Below, piece after piece: positions 51,335 through 58,909 of a stretch of DNA of 64,000 nt. The stretch's first letter is position 1. Every line of letters begins with the position of its first letter. The notes under the pieces are model-generated. The model was not told the DNA's origin. It saw nothing but the letters and a program-made list of their open reading frames with translations, and did no database searches. The position numbers and the translations under genes were made by a program. The stretch spans positions 930,001 through 994,000 of the forward strand of contig NZ_JACHWR010000001.1 of the NCBI RefSeq assembly GCF_014191495.1, given 5' to 3'. This DNA comes from Nocardioides soli. Lineage in GTDB: Bacteria > Actinomycetota > Actinomycetes > Propionibacteriales > Nocardioidaceae.

Positions 51335-52120
51335 GTGCTCGTCGCGCCGCTCCGCAAGTCCCGCCGAGCGGCGCACCGGGCTGCCCACTGGGCCGACCTG
51401 CGCGCGGTCCACCTCTCCGGCCGCTACGACCGCTCCCCCGAGTCGTTGCGCGAGCAGCTCGAGGCCGCGGCACGGCGCGCGGACGTCATCACCGTCACCG
51501 AGGTCGACCGGCCCCAGCGCGGCGACGTGCTCCGGGGACTGGCCGGGTTCCGGCTGCTGCGCCGCGGCAACGGCCAGCGGGGCGAGTCCGCGATCCTGGT
51601 CCGCACCGCGGTGTGGGAGGTCGTCGCCTGGGACGCGGTCATGCTCGTCAAGGATCTCGACGGGCAGCGCGGTGGCCAGGTCGCGCCGATCGCGCTGCTG
51701 CGGCACCGCGCCACCGGCTGCACGCTGCTGGTCTCGACCACGCACACCTCCGCCGGCGTCGAGGCCGGTTGGGCCGCGTCCGCTCGGGCGCGGGAGCACC
51801 GCGATGCCGTCGCAGTGTGGCGGCACACCGTGCTGGCCTGGCGCCGCCGGTACCGGCCGGACGGCGAGCTGGTCGTCGCGGACTGGAACCTCGACGCGCT
51901 CCGGCCGTGGGTCCGCGCCTGGATCCGCTCGGCGTGGCCGGGCCTGACGCTCCCGAAGCGGCTCCCGAAGAAGGGGACGCACGGGCGCCGGCTCATCGAC
52001 TGGTGCCTCACCCGCCGCATCCACCGGCCCCGGATCCGGGTCATGGCCCTCACGCCCGCCTCGGACCACCGCGGCATCCACATCACCGGCACCATCCGAC
52101 CCCGCAAGGAGCACCGATGA
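51335..52120 (+). CDS. Endonuclease/exonuclease/phosphatase-family protein
   Basis: 261 residues. EEP catalytic elements in order: VITVTEVD (metal Glu), STTHTSAG (His), LVVADWNLDAL (Asp/Asn) and ASDHRGIHI (Asp-His). It lies between the endolysin and holin genes. Possible targets are DNA or membrane lipid head groups; the sequence does not decide. GTG at 51335. Confidence 0.7.
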   Translation: MLVAPLRKSRRAAHRAAHWADLRAVHLSGRYDRSPESLREQLEAAARRADVITVTEVDRPQRGDVLRGLAGFRLLRRGNGQRGESAILVRTAVWEVVAWDAVMLVKDLDGQRGGQVAPIALLRHRATGCTLLVSTTHTSAGVEAGWAASARAREHRDAVAVWRHTVLAWRRRYRPDGELVVADWNLDALRPWVRAWIRSAWPGLTLPKRLPKKGTHGRRLIDWCLTRRIHRPRIRVMALTPASDHRGIHITGTIRPRKEHR

Positions 52121-52317
52121 ACCTCTCCACCATCCGCAAGTCCCTCGTCGCCGCCGGCGGCTCCGCGTTGTTCGCTGGCGTGGCCGGCCTGGCCGCCGGC
52201 ATGTCCGACGGCACCCTCACCGGCGCCGAGACCGTGATCGCCGGCGGGCTCGCGCTCGGCGCGTTCGCCGCCGTGGGCCGGGCGACCTGGCGCGTCTCCA
52301 ACGCCGACGCCGAGTAG
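52117..52317 (+). CDS. Holin-like membrane protein
   Basis: 66 residues with two hydrophobic segments (SALFAGVAGLAAGM and TVIAGGLALGAFAAVG) and a basic N-terminus. Overlaps the EEP gene by 4 bp. Size and place are those of a holin. Confidence 0.6.
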   Translation: MNLSTIRKSLVAAGGSALFAGVAGLAAGMSDGTLTGAETVIAGGLALGAFAAVGRATWRVSNADAE

Positions 52318-52321
52318 CGCC

Positions 52322-52423
52322 GTGTCCCGCCGTCGTCGTCGTTGGCTGCTGGTCGCGGCGTACGCCGCCGCGGCCTGGCCGCTCGTCGACTACCTCCGCT
52401 GGCACCGCGCCCGCCGCCCCTGA
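52322..52423 (+). CDS. Very small membrane protein
   Basis: 33 residues from GTG 52322: Arg-rich start, one hydrophobic segment (WLLVAAYAAAAWPLV), basic tail. It follows the holin by 4 bp and may assist it. Confidence 0.45.
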   Translation: MSRRRRRWLLVAAYAAAAWPLVDYLRWHRARRP

Positions 52424-52453
52424 CCCCACCCCGCGCTCGTAGGAGGACCCATC

Positions 52454-52834
52454 GTGGCCGGATTCGACGACCTCATCGCCGCCGGACTGCCGTACCTGGC
52501 GACCGAGTACATCACCGCCACGGCCGGCACCAGCTGGACCATCGGTTACGACCTCGAGGACGACGCCGGCGCGCCGGTGGATCTGACGGCGGGGTTCACG
52601 GCGACGTGGAACGTCTACGACAAGGCGGGCGCGGCGAAGCTGTCGACGGGGTTGACGGTGTCGCGGACGGCGACGGGTGTGGTGGTCACGGCGACGGCTG
52701 CGGCGTCGGCAGGTCTCGCGGCTGGGGCCTACTTCCACGAGCTGCAGATCGTCCGCCCCAGCGACTTGGCGACGCTCGTGGTGGTGGGTGCCGGCGACTC
52801 CCAGTTCGTGGTGAAGCGGAAAGCGGCCGCGTGA
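52454..52834 (+). CDS. Minor tail/fibre-associated beta protein
   Basis: 126 residues, Ig-like beta pattern (GTSWTIGYDLEDDAGAPVDL, FTATWNVYDKAG, GVVVTATAAASAGL), similar to BppU-type proteins that hold fibres. AGGAGG lies 7 nt before GTG 52454. Coupled to the fibre gene. Confidence 0.55.
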   Translation: MAGFDDLIAAGLPYLATEYITATAGTSWTIGYDLEDDAGAPVDLTAGFTATWNVYDKAGAAKLSTGLTVSRTATGVVVTATAAASAGLAAGAYFHELQIVRPSDLATLVVVGAGDSQFVVKRKAAA

Positions 52835-53991
52835 TGGCTGGGTTGCGGGTGAATCGGTCGAGTGGTCGGCCGCATGTCGTACGCGGTGTGGAGGGGACGC
52901 GGGCGACGTTCAGGCCGGTGTCGTTGGCGACGGCGGAGGCGTTGAACGCGGCCGCGGAGGCGGCTCGGGCTGGTGCTGAGGACGCGCGCGACGAGGCGGA
53001 GGCGGCTCGGGATCAGAGTCTGGCGGTGCCGCAGCTGGTCGACGCGAAGGGGGACCTGCTGGTCGGCACAGCTCCCGACACGGCGGGTCGCCTCCCGGTC
53101 GGCGTGAACGGCGCATTCTTGAAGGCCGACTCCACGAAGACGTCTGGCCTGGCATGGGTGGAGGGCGAGACGACTCTGGCCACCTATCGGCCCGCTCAGG
53201 ATCTCAACACTCTCGTCACGCCGGGGTTCTGGACCGTCGACTCCACATCGGCCAACCGTCCCGCTTCGGGGCTATCAGGCAACGTGCATGTGATGTTCCA
53301 GGCGACCTACGTCAGCCAACGATTCGTCGCGGGGCAGCGGTCGTTCTTCCGGTCGAGTGGCGATGGCGGGGCAACGTGGACGCCATGGATCGAGGAGCGG
53401 ACATCTGCCGCCCTGCCGGGCAACACCATCACCGGCACTGGCTCCCCCGAGGGCGTCATCACGGCCCCAGTGGGATCGCGCTACATCGACACCAACGCGA
53501 CCAACGGCGCGGTCGAGTGGATCAAGGCCACCGGCTCGGGCGCCACTGGCTGGAAGGTCGTCTACGGGGACACGGGCTTCAGGTTCTTGTCTCGATGGGA
53601 CCCCGCCGGTGTGGTGACAGGCTGGCCCCTCTCTCAGTCGTGGGCGCCCGTCCTCGGCGCCACCGGATGGATCGCCGCTCAGCGCACCGGTCCCATGGTG
53701 CAGATCTGGGTTCGAGCGCTCCGCAAGTTGAACCACACGACGGACCGGGTCCACGCCGATGGCTACAACCTGCCTCCCGGCATGACGCCCTACCAAGCCA
53801 CCCCGGTGTTGGCGCAGATCGGCGTTGGCACGGTGATGACGATCAACGTGTCGACGGGAGGCTCGCTTACGCGGGGCTACGGGAACCAGGGCGCGCCAAC
53901 AACCGGAGACATCAACCAAGACGTGGCCTGGTCGTACCCGGCGTCGTCCACGGCACCGTGGCCGACCACCCTTCCCGGCACCGCCGCCTAG
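52834..53991 (+). CDS. Tail fibre protein
   Basis: 385 residues: N-terminal trimerising helix of Ala/Glu repeats (ALNAAAEAARAGAEDARDEA), then GDLLVGTAPDTAGRLPVG, the standard fibre segment, and a C-terminal pyocin-knob-like part (DLNTLVTPGFWTVDS; QRSFFRSSGDGGATWTPW). It is the likely receptor-binding fibre. Confidence 0.75.
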   Translation: MAGLRVNRSSGRPHVVRGVEGTRATFRPVSLATAEALNAAAEAARAGAEDARDEAEAARDQSLAVPQLVDAKGDLLVGTAPDTAGRLPVGVNGAFLKADSTKTSGLAWVEGETTLATYRPAQDLNTLVTPGFWTVDSTSANRPASGLSGNVHVMFQATYVSQRFVAGQRSFFRSSGDGGATWTPWIEERTSAALPGNTITGTGSPEGVITAPVGSRYIDTNATNGAVEWIKATGSGATGWKVVYGDTGFRFLSRWDPAGVVTGWPLSQSWAPVLGATGWIAAQRTGPMVQIWVRALRKLNHTTDRVHADGYNLPPGMTPYQATPVLAQIGVGTVMTINVSTGGSLTRGYGNQGAPTTGDINQDVAWSYPASSTAPWPTTLPGTAA

Positions 53992-54006
53992 ACAGGAGCA
54001 CCATCC

Positions 54007-54204
54007 ATGGACGACCTCACGACCCTCACCGACAACGACCTCGACCAGCTCCGCATCGACGTCACCAACGAGCTCGAACGCCGCCAGCGGCTTGCGTCCG
54101 CGCCTGCCCAGGTCGCGGACATCGCCCGCCGCTACACCGACGACGGCGGCGACCCCACCGACCTCGCCACCGCCCTCGAAGGGATCATCACCCCAGCGCC
54201 GTAG
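54007..54204 (+). CDS. Small protein after the fibre gene
   Basis: 65 residues, acidic helices (LTDNDLDQLRIDVTNELERR). ATG follows AGGAGCACC. Last gene of the late operon; function unknown. Confidence 0.5.
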   Translation: MDDLTTLTDNDLDQLRIDVTNELERRQRLASAPAQVADIARRYTDDGGDPTDLATALEGIITPAP

Positions 54205-54229
54205 CGACGTCACACGGACCCGGACAGAC

Positions 54230-54445
54230 CTACAGCGGGCCTCTCAGCGGGTAGACCCCGTCCAGCGCCCCCATCCACGTCGTATGCCGAAACACGCTCC
54301 GCCACAGCGCCAGAGCCGCAGCCGCCTCCTCACCGGTCTCGACCCCGAGCTCCTCGCAGAAGCGGGCGAACTCGGCCAGCGGGTTTCCCCTTGTCGGCCG
54401 CGGGCAGTCCGGAGATGGGCCGTCGAGAGTCGCCATGTCGCCCAT
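54230..54445 (-). CDS. Small helical protein
   Basis: 71 residues from ATG 54445; LAEFARFCEELGVETGEEAA and LALWRSVFRHTTW read as real protein. Convergent with the late operon. The hairpin at 54524 separates it from the upstream minus-strand genes. Confidence 0.5.
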   Translation of the reverse strand: MGDMATLDGPSPDCPRPTRGNPLAEFARFCEELGVETGEEAAAALALWRSVFRHTTWMGALDGVYPLRGPL

Positions 54446-54523
54446 CGTCGCCCCACAGCGATCCGGGCCAAACCGACCCGGCGAAACCCAACCCAGAACT
54501 TGTCACCCGCGTGAGCAACAACC

Positions 54524-54556
54524 CCGCCCCGCCACCCAACCCGGGTGGCGGGGCGG
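54524..54556 (-). terminator. Strong terminator after the MucR-domain gene
   Basis: A perfect 14-bp stem (54524-54537 with 54543-54556) and 5-nt loop, directly after the stop of the minus-strand gene ending at 54562. No U-run, as usual in high-GC genomes. Confidence 0.7.
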
Positions 54557-54561
54557 CTTCG

Positions 54562-55866
54562 TCATGCCCGGCCGAGGTCGGCGCGCCGCCGACGCACGGT
54601 CTGCGCTGAAACCCCGATCGCTCGCCCAGCCGCCGCGGCGTTCAGGTGCGTCGTCTGCTGGATCCCGTCATCGAGATCCCGGTACCCGGCCTGTCGGGCG
54701 GCCTCGTCGAGCTTCGCGACCCGCGCCGCGACCATCCGCCGCACCGCCCGCTCCTGCCCGGGGCGCCGGTTCGCACGGACGTGCTGCTCGTTGCGGCTGC
54801 CCGCGGACGCGTCGATCCCCGGGACGGCCATCTCCCGCAGCCGCTCCGGGCCCTGCCACGGCTTGAGGTGCCCCAGCTCTCCGGCCGCGTGGCGCTCCCG
54901 GCCGATCTCCTGCGACCGCAGCCGGGTCACATCGGCCGCGAGAGCGGCCGTCGCCGGCAGGCCGTGCGCCGCCCGGTACTCCGCGGCCGTGACGCCGTGG
55001 GCCCGGCTCAGGTGTGTCCCCAGGTGCCGGAACCGGCGACCGTCCCCGCACTCCAGGCACGGGATCAGCCCGTCGCCGTCCGAGACCGTCGACCCGGCCC
55101 CGATCCGCGTCGACCTCGCCTCGACGACGCCGGCCGCGGCACGCAGCTCGTCGAGGACCCACAGGTAGACCCGGCCGCGGCCGTTGCCGGCCGGCCGGTG
55201 CGCGACCGGCGTGGGCCACCGCTCGGGGTGTCGATTCATCAGCGTCGCCAGCGACGAGACCGAGTAGCCGAGCTCGGCCGCCGCCTCGGCACGGGTCACC
55301 AGCACCGGCCGCCCACCGGCAACGATCTGGGAGACCCGCGACCGGCTGATCCCGAACTCGCTGGCGATCTCGCCCCGAGGGACTCCCGCTTGTGCCCGGA
55401 CGATCACCCACGCAGCCCGCTCGAGGCTCGCCCGCCGCGGCCGCACGGTCGGGGCAGCGGGCGCCGCCGCGTCCTTCCTCCGCGCGCCCCGCACGCCCAG
55501 ACGCGACCGCAGGTTCCCCACCGCGCGCTCGCTGCGGCCTGGGAGCCGGAGCGCGACCTGCTCGACCGAGAGCCGCAGATCCCGCACCAGGCGCAGCTCC
55601 TCCTCGCTCCACCGCGGCCTCCGGTCCCGCGGCGGCCCCAGCACCTGGGCCGCCGCCGCGAGCAGCTCGGCGCGGTCGTAGAGGAACGAGGGCTTCTTCG
55701 CGCCGTCGACGCGCTGGCGGGTCACCGGCTTGGGCCATCGGTCCGGGTGCGCCCGCATCGAGACCCGGAACGCGCCATCGGTGTGGCCGGTCAACTCCGC
55801 GGCCTGACGCAACGAGACCAGCGCGGGGCGGTCTTGCTTGCTCTCCCCGTCCTCGGCCGCGCTCAC
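54562..55866 (-). CDS. Multi-HTH regulator with MucR/Ros-type zinc-finger domain
   Basis: 434 residues from GTG 55866. Repeated HTH-like units (SLRQAAELTGHTDGAFRVSM; SVEQVALRLPGRSERAVG; IASEFGISRSRVSQIVAGG; AAAELGYSVSSLATLMNRH), then IPCLECGDGRRFRHLGTHLS with RAHGVTAAEYRAAHGLP, the MucR/Ros zinc-finger pattern, and a last HTH (AAAGRAIGVSAQTVRRRR). It overlaps the HTH gene upstream by 4 bp. Confidence 0.65.
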   Translation of the reverse strand: MSAAEDGESKQDRPALVSLRQAAELTGHTDGAFRVSMRAHPDRWPKPVTRQRVDGAKKPSFLYDRAELLAAAAQVLGPPRDRRPRWSEEELRLVRDLRLSVEQVALRLPGRSERAVGNLRSRLGVRGARRKDAAAPAAPTVRPRRASLERAAWVIVRAQAGVPRGEIASEFGISRSRVSQIVAGGRPVLVTRAEAAAELGYSVSSLATLMNRHPERWPTPVAHRPAGNGRGRVYLWVLDELRAAAGVVEARSTRIGAGSTVSDGDGLIPCLECGDGRRFRHLGTHLSRAHGVTAAEYRAAHGLPATAALAADVTRLRSQEIGRERHAAGELGHLKPWQGPERLREMAVPGIDASAGSRNEQHVRANRRPGQERAVRRMVAARVAKLDEAARQAGYRDLDDGIQQTTHLNAAAAGRAIGVSAQTVRRRRADLGRA

Positions 55867-56279
55867 GACTCGTCGGCGTACACCACGCGCAGACCGTCGA
55901 CCCGCTCGACGATCCGGGCCGCGAGCGCGCGCCACCAGCTCGCCGGCCACCCGTCCCGCTCGCCCTCCCGGGGGATCACCAGCACCGGCTCCGCCACGTC
56001 GAGCAGCCGCGTCGCCCAGGCGTCGACCTGCGCGTCCGCCTGGTCGGTCAAGTCCCCGACCTGCTCGGCCACGCCGGCCGGGATCCGGCTCGTTCCCGCC
56101 TCCCACCGCCGCACGGTGCGCTCGGCGACACCGAGCCGGGCCGCGACGTGCTCCATCGTGAGCCCGAGGTCCTCCCGCGCGATCCGGAACTCCGCATCGG
56201 TCAGGGCCTCGCTCAACGAGCCGAAGCCCTCGCCCGTGACGGGCGAGGGCTCCCGGGTCACGCTCGGGTGCTCAGGCAC
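55863..56279 (-). CDS. HTH regulator (Xre type)
   Basis: 138 residues from GTG 56279, overlapping the upstream gene by 8 bp. HTH: MEHVAARLGVAERTVRRWEA. The C-terminal half (LLDVAEPVLVIPREGERDGW) is a separate fold. Middle gene of a three-gene minus-strand operon. Confidence 0.6.
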   Translation of the reverse strand: MPEHPSVTREPSPVTGEGFGSLSEALTDAEFRIAREDLGLTMEHVAARLGVAERTVRRWEAGTSRIPAGVAEQVGDLTDQADAQVDAWATRLLDVAEPVLVIPREGERDGWPASWWRALAARIVERVDGLRVVYADES

Positions 56280-56433
56280 CGAACGTCTCGCGGACGATGG
56301 CCTCGTCGTCGGCATCCAGGACGGTGTCCGGGGTGAGGGCGGGCAGGTGCCCCAGGAAACCACAGATGGCGTTCGCGGTGGCACCGGTGTCGTTGCTGTC
56401 CAGCTCGGCGGCCAGGTCGGCGATGGTGATCAT
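56272..56433 (-). CDS. Small acidic helical protein
   Basis: 53 residues from ATG 56433 with AGGGGAAC upstream; helical (IADLAAELDSNDTGATANAI) and acidic tail. First gene of the regulator operon, function unknown. Confidence 0.5.
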   Translation of the reverse strand: MITIADLAAELDSNDTGATANAICGFLGHLPALTPDTVLDADDEAIVRETFGA

Positions 56434-56493
56434 GATCGTTCCCCTACGGGTCTCGGTCTGGGCCTGTGCCCTGACCTCGTGACACACACTGTA

Positions 56494-56510
56494 TGTCCTA
56501 AAACCGGACA
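56494..56510. promoter_or_regulatory. Operator-like inverted repeat TGTCC-n7-GGACA
   Basis: TGTCC (56494-56498) and GGACA (56506-56510) flank an AT-rich centre in the divergent gap between the minus-strand regulator operon (start 56433) and the plus-strand gene at 56575. Probably a site for the local HTH proteins. The overlapping reverse-strand TACAGT could be the -10 of the operon. Confidence 0.45.
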
Positions 56511-56574
56511 CGGGAAGGGGAAGGTCTGAAGTCGCCACCTTCGTCTAGACCGCCCCGGACATAGGCTGCGACCC

Positions 56575-56736
56575 GTGAAGCTGCGTAGCATGATCCGGCC
56601 CAAGACCGACGTCGACGGCGAGCAGAAGCACACGATCGAGGTCGAGGGCAGCTCCTACGACGACTGCGTCGCGCAGGTCGACGCCCAGACCCCCGACGGC
56701 TGGATCAAGCTCTACGTCATGCCACTCGAGCGCTGA
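56575..56736 (+). CDS. Small protein, paralogue of the gene at 57030 (leaderless)
   Basis: 53 residues from GTG 56575: KLRSMIRPKTDVDGEQKHTI, DDCVAQVDAQTPDGWIKLYV. The -10 box TAGGCT (56562-56567) ends 7 nt before the start codon, with no ribosome binding site, so the message is probably leaderless. Product and start region resemble the gene at 57030. Confidence 0.55.
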   Translation: MKLRSMIRPKTDVDGEQKHTIEVEGSSYDDCVAQVDAQTPDGWIKLYVMPLER

Positions 56737-56784
56737 CGCCCGCCGAGCGGTTTCGTCACGCCCAATCGGGGGCATCCGATCCAC

Positions 56785-56994
56785 ATGCCCGACCGTCCAC
56801 CAGACGACACCACCGTCTGGCTCGACGCCACCACCACCGGCCTCGTGCTCGGCTGGACACCCCAGTACATCCGGCGCCTCGCCGCCCACGACCGACTCCC
56901 CGCCGTCCGCCACGGCCGCTCCTGGTGGCTCCGCCGCGCCGACGTCGAGCGCTACGCCGCCGCCCGCGCGTTCACCGCACGCCACCGCGCCTGA
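56785..56994 (+). CDS. Excisionase-family HTH protein
   Basis: 69 residues: TTTGLVLGWTPQYIRRLAAH, DRLPAVRHGRSWWLRRADVE, the helix-turn-helix plus wing of the excisionase/AlpA family. It lies near attR, but serine-integrase phages normally use another type of directionality factor, so it may be a regulator. Confidence 0.6.
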   Translation: MPDRPPDDTTVWLDATTTGLVLGWTPQYIRRLAAHDRLPAVRHGRSWWLRRADVERYAAARAFTARHRA

Positions 56995-57029
56995 TCGGCC
57001 GGTCGGCGTACCGCCGTAGGCTGCGCCGC

Positions 57030-57197
57030 GTGAGGCTGCACTCCACGATCCGGCCCGACCCGGACACCGGCGACCGCCGCGACATCTACACCGACGCACC
57101 CACCTGGGAGCAGGCTACCGCCCAGCTCGACGCCCAGCGGCCCGAGGGCTGGCTCGAGATCCACATCACCGTCATCCCCGGCGAGGCCACGGACTGA
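57030..57197 (+). CDS. Small protein, paralogue of the gene at 56575 (leaderless)
   Basis: 55 residues from GTG 57030: RLHSTIRPDPDTGDRRDIYT, ATAQLDAQRPEGWLEIHITV. TAGGCT at 57017-57022 ends 7 nt before the start. Shared start (RxxSxIRP) and DAQxPxGW motifs show common origin with the gene at 56575. Confidence 0.55.
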   Translation: MRLHSTIRPDPDTGDRRDIYTDAPTWEQATAQLDAQRPEGWLEIHITVIPGEATD

Positions 57198-57248
57198 TGC
57201 CTGCCTGCGCCCAGTGGATCGCTACGGCGATGGACTAGGCCGAATCGC

Positions 57249-57572
57249 TCAGACCGAACGCGGCCTCCGGCCGTCCCGGACCCCCCGATCGTAGTTCTCG
57301 ATCCCGCCCTCGAACCACGCGTGGGTCGCGAGCTGAACCATCGCGATACCGACGTCCATGCCGGCGTCGATCGACGCCTTCGCCTTGTGCAGCAGGAACC
57401 GCAGCATCGGATCGTCGGGTGCGGGCCACGGCTGCTCGGGCATCCGCGTCTCGCGGGGACTGGGCCAGTCGCCGCGCTCGGCATCCTGGGCCTGCATCTT
57501 CGCGACCGCTGGCTGGACGACCTCCTCCGGTATCGACAGGGAGTCCTCGATCTCGTCCGGCGTGCGGTCCAT
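57249..57572 (-). CDS. Hypothetical protein near the right end
   Basis: 107 residues from ATG 57572 (second ATG at 57581 possible): SLSIPEEVVQPAVAKMQAQD, DDPMLRFLLHKAKASIDAGM. CAGGAT 7 nt before 57572 suggests another leaderless start. Function unknown. Confidence 0.5.
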   Translation of the reverse strand: MDRTPDEIEDSLSIPEEVVQPAVAKMQAQDAERGDWPSPRETRMPEQPWPAPDDPMLRFLLHKAKASIDAGMDVGIAMVQLATHAWFEGGIENYDRGVRDGRRPRSV

Positions 57573-57632
57573 GGTCCCCATCCTGCACGACGGTCGGCGG
57601 TACGCCCAGGGCGTCACGGCTAGCCACCGACG

Positions 57633-57899
57633 CTACCCCCGGCCGCCGACCTTCGGCCGGTACTGCGAGTAGTCCCGCTCTGGTCGGGGCGAGTCTGCGG
57701 GCTTCACCAGATGAGCTGGCGTCCACCCCTGCGTCACGCTGACCTCCAGCCCGGTACCCGTGGAGTACGACGACGCGTACATTACCCACGCCTCCCAGCC
57801 GTGCTGGTCCGTCTGTCGCCACGCCAACAGCACCCCTGGCGACGGGACAGCCCACGAGTTGGTCGCATCGACCCACACATGGAACGGAGGCTGCCGCAT
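57633..57899 (-). CDS. Hypothetical Trp-rich protein (leaderless)
   Basis: 88 residues from ATG 57899 (TAGTCT ends 6 nt upstream): FHVWVDATNSWAVPSPGVLL, WRQTDQHGWEAWVMYASSY. Beta-rich and soluble. No family recognised. Confidence 0.5.
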   Translation of the reverse strand: MRQPPFHVWVDATNSWAVPSPGVLLAWRQTDQHGWEAWVMYASSYSTGTGLEVSVTQGWTPAHLVKPADSPRPERDYSQYRPKVGGRG

Positions 57900-58023
57900 C
57901 ACCCAAGACTAGAACGCCTGTTCGAACCTTGCTACTGGCCCCCCGCCCCACACCGGCCGCCACGCTGCCGCCGCGCCGCCCGAATCCACCCCGAACATCG
58001 ACGGCTCGATCTACCGTCAACCC

Positions 58024-58551
58024 ATGAACCTCCAGGTCCGGGTCTCCCACGCCATCGTCGTCGCCATCGCCGCCCTCGCCCTCATCGCAGGAGTCGGCGC
58101 CGCCGGCGCTGTCGCCGGCGCGAAGTGGATCGACGGCAAGCGCATCGAGCCGAACTCGATCCCCGCGAACCGCCTCCAGAAGGGCACCCTGACCGGCAAG
58201 CAGCTGAAGAAGGGCGCTATCAAGGGCAACGCGATCGCCAAGCGCTCCATCCGCGCCACCCAGATCGCACCCAGCACCATCACCACCAACGAGCTCGACG
58301 ACGGCACCGTCGACGAGCTGAAGCCCACGGTGGAGTACGTCGACAACGTCATCACCGGCAGCATCGACAACAGCGCGTACTACCCGGCTCCCTGCCCGGT
58401 CGGGACCCAGGCCGTCGCCGGATACGTCAAGCCGGGCGGCAGCGGCCTGGTGTCGTTCGTGAACTCCTACATCGACCCCGAGCAGAACGCGCTTATGGTC
58501 CAGTTCTCCATTTCCGGCACCGCCAACGTGCAGACCATCTGCCTCCGCTGA
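58024..58551 (+). CDS. Secreted or surface repeat protein (lysogenic conversion candidate)
   Basis: 175 residues. N-terminal signal or anchor (AIVVAIAALALIAGVGAAGA), then short repeats of the form K-x-N-S-I-xx-x-x-L-xx-G (IEPNSIPANRLQKGTLTGKQ, LKKGAIKGNAIAKRSIRATQ) as in many secreted Nocardioides proteins, and a C-terminal beta domain with two cysteines (PAPCPVGTQ, QTICLR). TACCGT lies 6 nt before the ATG: leaderless. Expected outside the cell. Confidence 0.6.
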   Translation: MNLQVRVSHAIVVAIAALALIAGVGAAGAVAGAKWIDGKRIEPNSIPANRLQKGTLTGKQLKKGAIKGNAIAKRSIRATQIAPSTITTNELDDGTVDELKPTVEYVDNVITGSIDNSAYYPAPCPVGTQAVAGYVKPGGSGLVSFVNSYIDPEQNALMVQFSISGTANVQTICLR

Positions 58552-58560
58552 ACCCGAGCA

Positions 58561-58578
58561 CGCCGACCGGTGTCGGCG
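58561..58578 (+). terminator. Small hairpin after the secreted protein gene
   Basis: CGCCGAC and GTCGGCG form a 7-bp stem with loop CGGT, 10 bp after the stop at 58551 and before the next -10 box. Confidence 0.45.
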
Positions 58579-58599
58579 ACCACGTCTAGCCTTCCGGCC

Positions 58600-58890
58600 A
58601 TGACCAGCACCGCCACGGCCAGCCCCAGCGAGCCGCTGACCGACGAGCACCTCGAGATCCTCACCTTCGAGCAGCAGTGGTGGCGCTACCCCGCCGCCAA
58701 GGAGACCGCCGTCCGCGATCTCTTCGGCATGTCGATGACCCGCTACTACCAGCTCCTCAACCGGCTCATCGACCACCCGGCCGCGCTCGCCCACGACCCG
58801 CTCCTCGTACGCCGCCTCCAGCGGCTCCGGGCCGCCCGTGCGCACCAGCGCTCCGCGCGCCGACTCGGCTTCGAGCGGACGAGTCATTAG
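58600..58890 (+). CDS. DUF3263 protein at the prophage end (leaderless)
   Basis: 96 residues with the DUF3263 pattern: LEILTFEQQWWRYPAAKETA, FGMSMTRYYQLLNRLIDHPA, LRAARAHQRSARRLGF. The family is a small HTH-like protein widely present on actinobacterial chromosomes. ATG at 58600 lies 7 nt after TAGCCT. The stop is 11 bp from the attR core, so this is the last phage gene. Confidence 0.75.
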   Translation: MTSTATASPSEPLTDEHLEILTFEQQWWRYPAAKETAVRDLFGMSMTRYYQLLNRLIDHPAALAHDPLLVRRLQRLRAARAHQRSARRLGFERTSH

Positions 58891-58901
58891 GCACCGTTCA
58901 C

Positions 58902-58909
58902 GGTGATGA
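58902..58909. repeat. attR core of prophage 2 (GGTGATGA)
   Basis: Identical to 7034-7041. To the left, CCGTTCAC (58894-58901) is phage sequence and the partner of GTGAACGG at 7050. To the right, the sequence continues the interrupted pilin gene in frame. Confidence 0.75.

Larger units (their letters stand above)
7042..58909. mobile_element. Prophage 2, complete siphovirus-type prophage of about 51.9 kb
   Basis: Bounded by attL (7034-7041) and attR (58902-58909) with the serine integrase immediately inside attL. It contains immunity, early, DNA replication, packaging, head, tail, lysis and lysogenic-conversion modules in the normal siphophage order. All essential structural genes identified are open; the clearly damaged gene is the ASCH-domain gene at 24982. 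Excision would restore the pilin-like gene. Confidence 0.9.

Noticed and set aside
56785-56994. Excisionase-family gene considered as the prophage 2 directionality factor
   Set aside because: Serine integrases are normally redirected by unrelated proteins; the gp3-like protein at 13782 is the better candidate.
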